The notes below the pieces were generated by a model. The model did not search any database and was not told the DNA's origin. It saw only the letters and a program-made list of their open reading frames with translations. Shown here in pieces: positions 1 through 6,135 of a stretch of DNA of 7,216 bases. The position numbers were made by a program, and so were the translations under genes. Source of the DNA: CAZLBV01 sp964557845 (GTDB lineage Bacteria; Acidobacteriota; Aminicenantia; Aminicenantales; Aminicenantaceae); assembly GCA_964557845.1 (NCBI GenBank), contig CAZLBV010000110.1, positions 1 through 7,216 of the forward strand, written 5' to 3'. Positions within the stretch are counted from its first letter, which is position 1. Each line of letters opens with the position of its first letter.

Positions 1-104
1 AGCATCACCCGCCGACGCCTTGTAACTGGACCAAGCTCGACTCGTGAATAATCCAGGTTAGATCATCTTTCTAAATCTTGACAATAATATAACAGAAAAG
101 GCCT
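1..104. other. Left-edge intergenic segment with GC-rich start
   Basis: No gene is supported here. Roughly the first 45 bases are GC-rich, while the following 60 bases are AT-rich like the other intergenic parts of the window. All three plus-strand frames hit a stop within the first 60 bases (at 22-24, 45-47 and 49-51), so at most the last few codons of a gene to the left could be present. No convincing rho-independent terminator follows the minus-strand operon; the short palindrome AAGGCCTT at 98-105 is too small to count. The GC shift could mark the edge of a repeat or a transferred segment, but this is inference. Confidence 0.3.
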
Positions 105-641
105 TCAATTAAAATGAGATTTATTTTTGATTTCTTTTCCGGCAGCTGCCTTAATAGCTTCTGCCATCTCATCTGGTTTGTTGGAACCGATCAAAATTTT
201 TCGTCCGCTGACCAGTTCAAGTTGTACTCCTCTTTTTCCGCTGACATTATAGGCCTTTCCTGATCTGCCGTAGCGAATTCCGTATCCTCCATACTCTCTC
301 AAGGGTGAATAATCTCTGACTTCATATTGTTTGATCGCTTCAAATGGAAGCGTTCTAAATTCACGATGGAAAGGAAAAAATCGAATATACAGGCCGTCAT
401 ATCTTACTTCCGTAGACAATTTTACGGAAAAAAAGAATATTGGGAAGACAACACCGAATATGACCCATAAGATCCACATAAAGGGATCAGGTACAGGGTG
501 AGAACCAAAAGGCTTACCCAGTAAAAGCTGTTGGATGCCGGCATACCAGGCCAAAAAAATGGGAATAAAAACAACGATCAAAATCCATAGTTGGGTAAAT
601 CTTTGTTCTTCCTGGAATAAAAGATCTTTTTTTTCCGGCAT
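105..641 (-). CDS. Small two-helix membrane protein, DUF6141-like
   Basis: This encodes a 178-residue protein of unknown function. Two hydrophobic segments are visible at about residues 17-40 and 54-74, separated by a short polar loop containing GSHPVPDP. A soluble C-terminal part of about 100 residues follows. It contains the glycine- and tyrosine-rich stretch REYGGYGIRYGRSGKAY (115-131), then a strand-rich part with VQLELVSGRKILIGSNKPDE and a final helix. This arrangement, a membrane anchor followed by a small PH-like beta domain, matches my memory of the DUF6141 family; no biochemical role is known to me. The start ATG (639-641) overlaps the TAA of the aminotransferase gene in a TAATG junction, and AAGGA lies about 7 bases upstream, so the two are probably translationally coupled. 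The family assignment is by recognition only; the existence of the gene is well supported by length and operon position. Confidence 0.8.
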   Translation of the reverse strand: MPEKKDLLFQEEQRFTQLWILIVVFIPIFLAWYAGIQQLLLGKPFGSHPVPDPFMWILWVIFGVVFPIFFFSVKLSTEVRYDGLYIRFFPFHREFRTLPFEAIKQYEVRDYSPLREYGGYGIRYGRSGKAYNVSGKRGVQLELVSGRKILIGSNKPDEMAEAIKAAAGKEIKNKSHFN

Positions 642-1765
642 TAACTTTTCCTTTTTAATTTGCTTATCTCGATTCCTATGCGGCGCAAACCTTCCCGCAT
701 GAATTCAGGCTTCCCGCCCATCCATATTCTTAAAAAACCTTCCATCTTAAAATGGACACCCGGAACGATCAGAGTTGACTGATTATGAAGGATATCCTGA
801 CAGATCTCATAACTTGGTTTATTGGAATTATATTTAAGAAAACAAAAAGCGCCGGCATCCGGAGCATGATAAGTAAAAAAATCACCAAAACTTTTTATCC
901 ATTCATCCATAACCGGATAATTGGTCTTCAATAAAGTCTTGGTGCGGTCATATAAACGTTCTCGATTGCTTGCCTCTACCGCAGTTCTGGCCATAATATC
1001 GGACAATTTATTAGGTCCAATGGTAATGTAATCATGCTGGGTCCAGCATTCTTCCATGATGTTTTTCGGGCCCACCATCCAGCCTATGCGAATCCCGGGT
1101 ATACCGTAGGCTTTGGAAAGGCCGCTGGTTACGATCACTTTGTCACTCATCCCCCAAAAACTTTTGGTTCTTTCATGGTCCCGTTCAGCTCCAATATACA
1201 CTTCATCAGCTAAAAGATAAGCACCGGTAACTTCGCAGCGATCGATAATTCTCTGCATGGCATCCTCTGAGAGGACTGACCCTGAAGGATTATTGGGATT
1301 CGATATATACACCAACTTTGTACCCGGTTTAACCGCTTGTTCAAACTCATCCCAATCAGGTTCCCATTTCCGGTCGAAATCCAGCCTAAAAACGTTTATC
1401 CTGGCACCCAAACTCAGCGGCACACCCCACAGCTGCATGTAATTCGGGATCTCCAGTGCCAGCTCATCACCATTTTTTAATAAGACCAAACAAAGCATAT
1501 AATTGGCTTCTGAAGTTCCATTAGTAACTTCAATATTATCAATATCCGCCCCGGGATAATGGCTGGCTAGCAGTTCCCTGAGCTCGATAGTCCCATTTGA
1601 TTGGCTGTAACCCAGGGGAAGATCCAGACATCTGTCCAGATCAAATCCCATCTCCACTAATTCCTTCAGGGTAACTGCCCTGATTCCGCTTTCACTCATA
1701 TCATAATCAACCACATTTTCCCATGTGGACTGCATACGTTCCATCTCAAACGGTTCGATCTTCAT
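641..1765 (-). CDS. PLP-dependent class I/II (fold type I) aminotransferase
   Basis: This is a complete 374-residue aminotransferase. The expected fold-type I landmarks appear in order: the cofactor phosphate-binding turn TNGTSEAN (81-88), NPNNPSG (156-162), ADEVY with Asp187 that would pair with the pyridine nitrogen, SGLSKAYG (214-221) with Lys218 as the Schiff-base lysine, Arg226 in GIRIGW, and Arg346 in FLRIWMG as the likely substrate carboxylate-binding arginine. The retained carboxylate arginine argues for an amino acid or keto acid substrate, but which one cannot be read from sequence. Relatives include general aminotransferases and cysteine-S-lyase-like enzymes. The start is firm: an AGGAGGTGA ribosome-binding site precedes the ATG at normal spacing. 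It is the first gene of a two-gene minus-strand operon with the DUF6141-like gene, divergent from the RACo gene across 219 bp. It could process the amine product of the neighbouring methyltransferase pathway; that link rests on position alone. Confidence 0.92.
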   Translation of the reverse strand: MKIEPFEMERMQSTWENVVDYDMSESGIRAVTLKELVEMGFDLDRCLDLPLGYSQSNGTIELRELLASHYPGADIDNIEVTNGTSEANYMLCLVLLKNGDELALEIPNYMQLWGVPLSLGARINVFRLDFDRKWEPDWDEFEQAVKPGTKLVYISNPNNPSGSVLSEDAMQRIIDRCEVTGAYLLADEVYIGAERDHERTKSFWGMSDKVIVTSGLSKAYGIPGIRIGWMVGPKNIMEECWTQHDYITIGPNKLSDIMARTAVEASNRERLYDRTKTLLKTNYPVMDEWIKSFGDFFTYHAPDAGAFCFLKYNSNKPSYEICQDILHNQSTLIVPGVHFKMEGFLRIWMGGKPEFMREGLRRIGIEISKLKRKS

Positions 1766-1771
1766 AGGACT

Positions 1772-1780
1772 TCACCTCCT
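1772..1780 (-). promoter_or_regulatory. Strong Shine-Dalgarno of the aminotransferase gene
   Basis: On the minus strand the sequence reads AGGAGGTGA, an almost complete anti-16S match, ending 6 bases before the ATG at 1763-1765. It fixes the start of the aminotransferase and shows classical bacterial SD use in this genome. Confidence 0.85.
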
Positions 1781-1911
1781 TTAGGATATTTTATGATGAT
1801 ATCAAAAGTTGATCTGAATTGAAAACTCCGGATTACATTTTAGTTAAAAACACCAATAAAAATGAATAACATTCAATATTGCCTGAGAAATAAATTGTTT
1901 TCTGTGATATA

Positions 1912-1925
1912 TTACAATTTTGTAA
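1912..1925. promoter_or_regulatory. Palindrome TTACAA-N2-TTGTAA, candidate operator
   Basis: A perfect inverted repeat with 6-base arms and a 2-base centre lies in the middle of the divergent intergenic region, just upstream of the candidate -35 box of the RACo gene. Its centre would be about 50 bases before the predicted transcription start, a usual place for an activator. It could equally serve the divergent aminotransferase operon. The surroundings are AT-rich, so chance is a real alternative. Confidence 0.3.
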
Positions 1926-1933
1926 AAAATAAG

Positions 1934-1963
1934 TTGACCAATAGCACCAACGACATTTTTAAT
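1934..1963 (+). promoter_or_regulatory. Candidate sigma-70 type promoter for the RACo gene
   Basis: TTGACC at 1934-1939 matches the -35 consensus at five of six positions. TTTAAT at 1958-1963 matches the -10 consensus at five of six, with an 18-base spacer. Transcription would begin near 1970 and leave a very short leader containing AGGAT (1973-1977), the likely ribosome-binding site 7 bases before the ATG at 1985. Prediction by eye only. On the opposite strand the best pair I find for the aminotransferase operon is weaker (TTTATT at 1855-1860 and TGTAAT at 1832-1837, 17-base spacer). Confidence 0.4.
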
Positions 1964-1984
1964 GAATAATCCAGGATAATTGGA

Positions 1985-3757
1985 ATGTCAAAAAAAAAGC
2001 TCTACCGGATCCATATTCATCCTCAAGATAAGATCATCTATGCACATAACGAAAACAATTTAGCCCAAACCATCCGCTCTGCCGGAATTCCGCTCAATAA
2101 TATCTGCGGAAACAGAGGATTGTGCGGAAAATGCGTTGTCAAAATAATTTCGGGATATCTTCCTGATGTAAACGAAAAAGAAAGATTTCTTTTGGGAAAC
2201 AGATCTTCGCAAGACGGGTATCGATTAGCCTGTAACATACCGATAAAAAGCGACATGATAATCCAAATTCCTCCTGATTCCCTGCTGGCTGAGATCAAGG
2301 GATTAAAAGAAGGGATCTTATTCCTGGAAGATGTCGACCCTCTGGTCAAAAAATTTCCCTTCCCTTCTATTCCTCCCACACTATCTCAACCAGTCTCGAT
2401 AATAACAAATATTGAAAGATACTTTAAAAAATACAATTTTACTCTTGCACCTCAGGTTTGGAAGAGCATCTTCCCATTATCCTCTGAAAAACAGAAAACT
2501 GCCACCGCCGTTTTCTATTGCGACAATGAATTGATGGCCATAGAGGGTGGAGATACTTCCGCCTATAATTTTGGGCTTGCTGTGGATATAGGCACAACCA
2601 CGGTAGCCATGGAATTGATCGATCTAAATAACGGTAAAATAATCGATTCCCACATACTTCCTAACGGCCAGATATCTTTTGGAGGTGATGTCATAACTCG
2701 AATAGGGCATGCCTTATTGAATCAGGAAAACTTGATTTCTCTGAGAAAGGCCATCCAGGTTACTCTTAATGATATGATCATTTATCTCCTGGAAAAGAAT
2801 AAGATCTCACCCTCATACATTTATGCTGTTTCTGTGGCAGGAAACACCGTCATGAATCATCTCTTCCTGGGGCTTTCGGTTGAATCGCTCGCAAGAGCTC
2901 CATTTTATCCCTTAATGGATCGTTTTCCTCTGATTTCTGCCATAGATCTGGAACTTCCGGTAAATCCTTCTGCAAAAGTTTTTATCGCCCCAAATATTAA
3001 AAGCTTTGTCGGAGGCGATATTGCATCCGGTCTGACCGCATGTTCTTTTTTTTCCAGAAACGGCAATTTTATCTTTATCGACCTGGGAACAAACGGTGAG
3101 ATCGTTCTAAAAAAAGGAAACAAATACACAGCTACATCAACGGCCGCAGGTCCTGCTTTTGAAGGAATGAATATAAGCTGCGGCATGCTGGCGCAATCCG
3201 GCGCTGTTTATAAAGCCTGGTATGACCATAAGGAACTTAAAATAAGCACCATCAACAACCTCCCTGCCTGCGGCATCTGCGGTACAGGTCTGATCGATCT
3301 CCTGGCAATATTTTTATCAAAAGGACAGATCTCATCCTCCGGGAGACTCCTTGAAGAAAACGGAAGAATTAAAATCACTAAAGATTTATTCATGACCCAA
3401 AAAGATATCAGGGAGATACAGCTCGCGTTAGCAGCAGTTAAAACCGGAGTTACAATAATCCTGGAAAAAGCGAATTTACTTCCCGGGGAACTGGATGGAA
3501 TTTTTTTGGCAGGAGCCTTTGGAAATTATCTGAATGTGGAAAACAGCATTCGGATCGGGCTCTTGCCTGACATCAAAAAGGAAAAAATATTTTTTTTGGG
3601 GAATTCATCCCTAGCAGGAGCCAGAATTCTCATGCTCTCTGAAAAAGCCCGAAAAAATATTTTTACTAAGATAAAAAAGATCAAATTTCTCTCTCTTGCC
3701 TCTGATCCCTCTTTCCAAGATCGTTTCATTGAATCCCTAGAATTCAAGAAATATTGA
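1985..3757 (+). CDS. RACo-type reductive activator of corrinoid proteins (2Fe-2S/ASKHA ATPase)
   Basis: This 590-residue cytoplasmic protein uses ATP hydrolysis to drive one-electron reduction of a corrinoid protein from inactive Co(II) to active Co(I). The N-terminal ~100 residues form a 2Fe-2S ferredoxin domain with Cys41, Cys47, Cys50 and Cys83 (spacing C-x5-C-x2-C-x32-C, with CGNRGLCGKC visible). A linker of about 90 residues follows. From about residue 195 the protein is an ASKHA-fold, DUF4445-type ATPase: VDIGTTTVAME (phosphate 1 loop), SVAGNTVMNH, IDLGTNGE (phosphate 2 loop), TAAGPAFEGMNI, CGICGTGLID and FLAGAFGNYL are typical landmarks. The length is slightly short of the roughly 630 residues of the Carboxydothermus protein. 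All four cluster cysteines and the nucleotide loops are intact, so it should be functional. It lies 211 bp upstream of the corrinoid protein gene on the same strand, and that protein is its likely client. Assignment is firm; the exact partner is inferred from context. Confidence 0.95.
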   Translation: MSKKKLYRIHIHPQDKIIYAHNENNLAQTIRSAGIPLNNICGNRGLCGKCVVKIISGYLPDVNEKERFLLGNRSSQDGYRLACNIPIKSDMIIQIPPDSLLAEIKGLKEGILFLEDVDPLVKKFPFPSIPPTLSQPVSIITNIERYFKKYNFTLAPQVWKSIFPLSSEKQKTATAVFYCDNELMAIEGGDTSAYNFGLAVDIGTTTVAMELIDLNNGKIIDSHILPNGQISFGGDVITRIGHALLNQENLISLRKAIQVTLNDMIIYLLEKNKISPSYIYAVSVAGNTVMNHLFLGLSVESLARAPFYPLMDRFPLISAIDLELPVNPSAKVFIAPNIKSFVGGDIASGLTACSFFSRNGNFIFIDLGTNGEIVLKKGNKYTATSTAAGPAFEGMNISCGMLAQSGAVYKAWYDHKELKISTINNLPACGICGTGLIDLLAIFLSKGQISSSGRLLEENGRIKITKDLFMTQKDIREIQLALAAVKTGVTIILEKANLLPGELDGIFLAGAFGNYLNVENSIRIGLLPDIKKEKIFFLGNSSLAGARILMLSEKARKNIFTKIKKIKFLSLASDPSFQDRFIESLEFKKY

Positions 3758-3761
3758 TCAT

Positions 3762-3785
3762 GGGCTTCATCTGTGTTTAAAGCCC
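3762..3785 (+). terminator. Weak hairpin after the RACo gene
   Basis: GGGCTT (3762-3767) can pair with AAGCCC (3780-3785) around a 12-base loop, starting 5 bases after the RACo stop codon. No T-tract follows, so it is a poor rho-independent terminator. It may be an mRNA-stabilising or partial termination hairpin, or chance. Confidence 0.25.
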
Positions 3786-3861
3786 TGCATTAATTGAATG
3801 AATTTAGATTTGATCATTCCAATCACCTGCCTAAAAGATAAAAGTCACTAAACTGGTTGTT

Positions 3862-3890
3862 TTTAAACTCTACTTTTAGAATAATATACT
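3862..3890 (+). promoter_or_regulatory. Candidate promoter for the corrinoid protein/methyltransferase genes
   Basis: TTTAAA (3862-3867) and TATACT (3885-3890) are 17 bases apart, matching the consensus at four and five of six positions. Transcription would start near 3897 and leave a leader of about 70 bases. A separate promoter here would let the substrate-specific genes be controlled apart from the activator. I found no convincing sigma-54 GG-N10-GC element and no cobalamin-riboswitch landmarks in this 211-bp gap. AT-rich context makes chance matches likely. Confidence 0.28.
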
Positions 3891-3942
3891 CTATGCTTGG
3901 ATTTCATAATTCTGTCTGAAGATATTTTTCGATAGACCGAGA

Positions 3943-3967
3943 ATACTCATCAGGCAAAAAGGAGTAT
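3943..3967 (+). promoter_or_regulatory. Inverted repeat covering the ribosome-binding site of the corrinoid protein gene
   Basis: The likely Shine-Dalgarno AAAGGAG (3958-3964) sits unusually close to the ATG at 3969, with only 4 bases between. ATACTC (3943-3948) is the exact reverse complement of GAGTAT (3962-3967), so a six-pair stem with a 13-base loop would bury the GAG of that site. The stem is weak (two G-C pairs), so it may be only a tuning element or a coincidence. Confidence 0.35.
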
Positions 3968-3968
3968 C

Positions 3969-4613
3969 ATGTCAAAAGAAAATCCACTAACACAAATGTC
4001 TCAAGCCATAATCAACGGTGATAAAGAATCTGCCGTATCTTTGGCACATTTTGCCATAGATAACAAAATGGATCTTATTGAAGTCATCGAAGATGGGTTT
4101 ATACCAGGCATCCAAAAGGTCGGCGATCTCTGGGAAAAGGGAGAATATTTTCTTCCGGAGCTTATCACGAGTTCAGAATGTATGAAATCTGTAATGAAAA
4201 TTCTTCAGCCTGAGTTGGAAAAAGCCAATATCCAAAAAAAAACAAAGGGTAAGATCGTTATCGGAACGGTTCAAGGAGATATCCATGATATCGGTAAAAA
4301 TCTGGTAGCTTCTATGTTTTCCGCCAATGGTTTCGATGTTATCGATCTCGGAGGAAGTGTCCAGTTAGAGAAATTTGTAGACACGGCTGTCGAAGTTAAC
4401 GCCGATTTCATTTGTCTTTCTGCTTTGTTGACAACTACCATGCTGGGACAAAAACATGTCATTGAAATGCTAAGAGAAAGAAATATCCGCGAAAGGTTTA
4501 AAGTCATGGTCGGAGGTTCGCCCGTTACGAAAAAATGGGCAGACGAGATCGGTGCGGACGGATATGCAGAAAGTGCCATGTCCGCGGTTACAGCCGTCAA
4601 AAAACTATCCTGA
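3969..4613 (+). CDS. Corrinoid (B12-binding) methyl-carrier protein, MttC/MtbC-type
   Basis: This 214-residue cytoplasmic protein carries a corrinoid cofactor, accepts the methyl group from the partner methyltransferase on Co(I), and hands it to a second methyltransferase. Residues ~1-90 form the four-helix cap domain, with the characteristic VGDLWEKGEYFLPEL (51-65). Residues ~94-214 form the Rossmann-like B12-binding domain. The cobalamin signature is complete with canonical spacing: D104-I-H106-D-I-G109, then 41 residues to S151-A-L153, then 28 residues to G182-G183. His106 is the expected lower axial cobalt ligand. Length is normal for the methylamine/methanol/betaine corrinoid protein family. 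It is followed 55 bp downstream by an MttB-superfamily gene, its presumed partner, and preceded by a corrinoid activator. Which methyl donor it serves cannot be decided from the protein itself. Confidence 0.95.
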   Translation: MSKENPLTQMSQAIINGDKESAVSLAHFAIDNKMDLIEVIEDGFIPGIQKVGDLWEKGEYFLPELITSSECMKSVMKILQPELEKANIQKKTKGKIVIGTVQGDIHDIGKNLVASMFSANGFDVIDLGGSVQLEKFVDTAVEVNADFICLSALLTTTMLGQKHVIEMLRERNIRERFKVMVGGSPVTKKWADEIGADGYAESAMSAVTAVKKLS

Positions 4614-4658
4614 ATCATGCAAGAATATTGGAATTCAACCTTATTAAATCACATAAAT

Positions 4659-4663
4659 GGAGA
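4659..4663 (+). promoter_or_regulatory. Shine-Dalgarno deciding the methyltransferase start
   Basis: GGAGA lies 5 bases before the ATG at 4669 and overlaps the in-frame ATG at 4657. The upstream ATG itself is preceded only by AT-rich sequence without any purine-rich site. I therefore prefer 4669, giving a protein starting MIPTKRP rather than MEKTMIP. Confidence 0.7.
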
Positions 4664-4668
4664 AAACA

Positions 4669-6135
4669 ATGATTCCAACTAAAAGACCGAAAATAGAATT
4701 TTTATCCTCTAAATTCATAGATGAAATTATTGAAGAAGCCTTGGAGATATTGCAAAATACCGGCATCTTCGTCGAAAATAAGGAGGCCATAGACCTCTTC
4801 AAAAAGGCAGGAATGAAGGTTGACGAGCGATCCCAGAGAGTTTATATCTCGCCCGTTTTGGTGGAAGAATCTTTAAAAACAACTCCATCCTCCATAACAC
4901 TTTACGACAGGTCGGGTGAAAAAGAATTCCTGGTAGGAGGAGATCATATTCATTTCGATCCCGGATCTGCCGCTGTCACCATCCTTGATCATGAAACCGG
5001 GATTCAGAGAAAACCACAGACCCGTGACCTGATCGATTTTTTTCATCTAACAGAAAATCTAAATAATATTCATTTTCAAAGCACAGGTATAATCAGTGGA
5101 GACCTCCCGGAGATCATCTCAGATTCTTATCGCCTTTATGTAGGTTTGAATTACTGCACAAAGCCGATCGTAACCGGAACCTTCAGGGTAGAAGGCTTCA
5201 AACCCATGCTGGACATGCTGACAGTGATCAGGGGGAGTGCTGAGGCTCTCAAAGAAAAACCTTTAGCGATCTTTGATGCCTGCCCCTCCCCTCCTCTAAA
5301 ATGGAGCAATTTAACCACGCAAAGCCTTATAGACAGCGCGAGAGCTGGTATTCCTTCGGAGTTAATCTCAATGGGGATGACAGGTGCCACCTCACCGATC
5401 ACCCTGGCCGGCACGCTGGTCCAGCATACTGCGGAAAATCTATGTGGATTGATCATCTGCCAGTTAGCTCAGCCAGGAGCTCCGGTGATTTTTGGAGGAT
5501 CCCCTTCTAGTTTTGATATGCGTAAAGGCACAACCCCTATGGGAGCGATCGAAACCATGCTCATTGATTCCGGCTACACCCAGATAGGAAAACATTTAAA
5601 CCTTCCTACCCATGCCTATATGGGTCTGAGCGATGCTAAAATGAATGACAGCCAGGCAGGTTTCGAAACCGGGATCGGCGCTGTTTTAGCCGCGCTTTCC
5701 GGAGTCAATGTCATTTCAGGACCGGGCATGCTCGATTTTGAAAGCTGTCAGAGCCTGGAAAAACTCGTTATCGACGATGAAATATGCGGAATGGCTTACC
5801 GGTTGATAAAGGGAATATCTCAAAGAGAAAAACCGATCGCCAAACATTTATTCACTGATTTTGCATCTGAAGCCCAATTTCTCTCAATGCCTCACACAAA
5901 AAAATGGTACCGTCAGGAGCATGTCTATCCTACATTAGTTGACCGGGATACCTATGATTACTGGGTCTCACTGGGCAAAAAATCTATCGCCGAGAGGTCC
6001 AAGGAGATGATAAAAAAAATTCTGCATGAAAATCCGGTTCGTCTGCCATCCGAAACAATTCAAAAAGAATTGAGAAGTATCATGCTGGCAGACGCTAAAA
6101 ATTACGGAATAAACTCTATTCCTGAACTGGATTAG
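4669..6135 (+). CDS. Non-pyrrolysine MttB-superfamily methyltransferase (methylamine/betaine:corrinoid type)
   Basis: This 488-residue enzyme belongs to the trimethylamine methyltransferase (MttB) superfamily, which moves a methyl group from an N-methylated substrate to a corrinoid protein. Family landmarks include the N-terminal LQNTGIFVEN segment, VGGDHIHFDPGSAA, the TSPITLAGTLVQHTAENLCG region, FGGSPSSFDMRKG (275-287), and GLSDAKMNDSQAGFETG (319-335) followed by AALSGVNVISGPGMLDF. True archaeal-type MttB has a pyrrolysine encoded by an internal UAG. Here the frame is open throughout and the only UAG is the terminal stop, so this is a non-Pyl homologue. Characterised homologues include MtgB (glycine betaine), MtpB (proline betaine), MtcB (carnitine) and MtyB (gamma-butyrobetaine). 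A quaternary amine is therefore the best guess, but the substrate is unassigned. The gene follows the corrinoid protein by 55 bp and converges on the next gene with a 4-bp overlap. An alternative in-frame start at 4657 lacks a ribosome-binding site. Confidence 0.93.
   Translation: MIPTKRPKIEFLSSKFIDEIIEEALEILQNTGIFVENKEAIDLFKKAGMKVDERSQRVYISPVLVEESLKTTPSSITLYDRSGEKEFLVGGDHIHFDPGSAAVTILDHETGIQRKPQTRDLIDFFHLTENLNNIHFQSTGIISGDLPEIISDSYRLYVGLNYCTKPIVTGTFRVEGFKPMLDMLTVIRGSAEALKEKPLAIFDACPSPPLKWSNLTTQSLIDSARAGIPSELISMGMTGATSPITLAGTLVQHTAENLCGLIICQLAQPGAPVIFGGSPSSFDMRKGTTPMGAIETMLIDSGYTQIGKHLNLPTHAYMGLSDAKMNDSQAGFETGIGAVLAALSGVNVISGPGMLDFESCQSLEKLVIDDEICGMAYRLIKGISQREKPIAKHLFTDFASEAQFLSMPHTKKWYRQEHVYPTLVDRDTYDYWVSLGKKSIAERSKEMIKKILHENPVRLPSETIQKELRSIMLADAKNYGINSIPELD

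Noticed and set aside
1257..1442. Plus-strand open frame antisense to the aminotransferase gene
   Set aside because: It lies wholly inside a gene with clear PLP-enzyme motifs on the other strand and encodes no recognisable protein.
45..1975. 13-base identical segment TGAATAATCCAGG at 45-57 and 1963-1975
   Set aside because: One 13-base match is close to chance in 7 kb of AT-rich DNA, and the flanking bases do not match. Only further copies elsewhere in the genome would revive it.
2038..3747. Minus-strand open frames opposite the RACo gene (2038-2379, 2905-3186, 3208-3393, 3526-3747)
   Set aside because: They are antisense to well-conserved RACo domains and show no domain of their own; they are coding shadows.
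3758..3968. Cobalamin riboswitch or sigma-54 promoter upstream of the corrinoid protein gene
   Set aside because: I looked for a B12-box-like element and for GG-N10-GC spacing and found neither.
4271..4618. Minus-strand 115-residue open frame opposite the corrinoid protein gene
   Set aside because: It mirrors the B12-binding domain coding region and has no recognisable motif.
5151..5510. Open frames on both strands within the methyltransferase gene (5151-5456 minus, 5301-5510 plus)
   Set aside because: They overlap conserved MttB-family sequence in the true frame and look like shadows.
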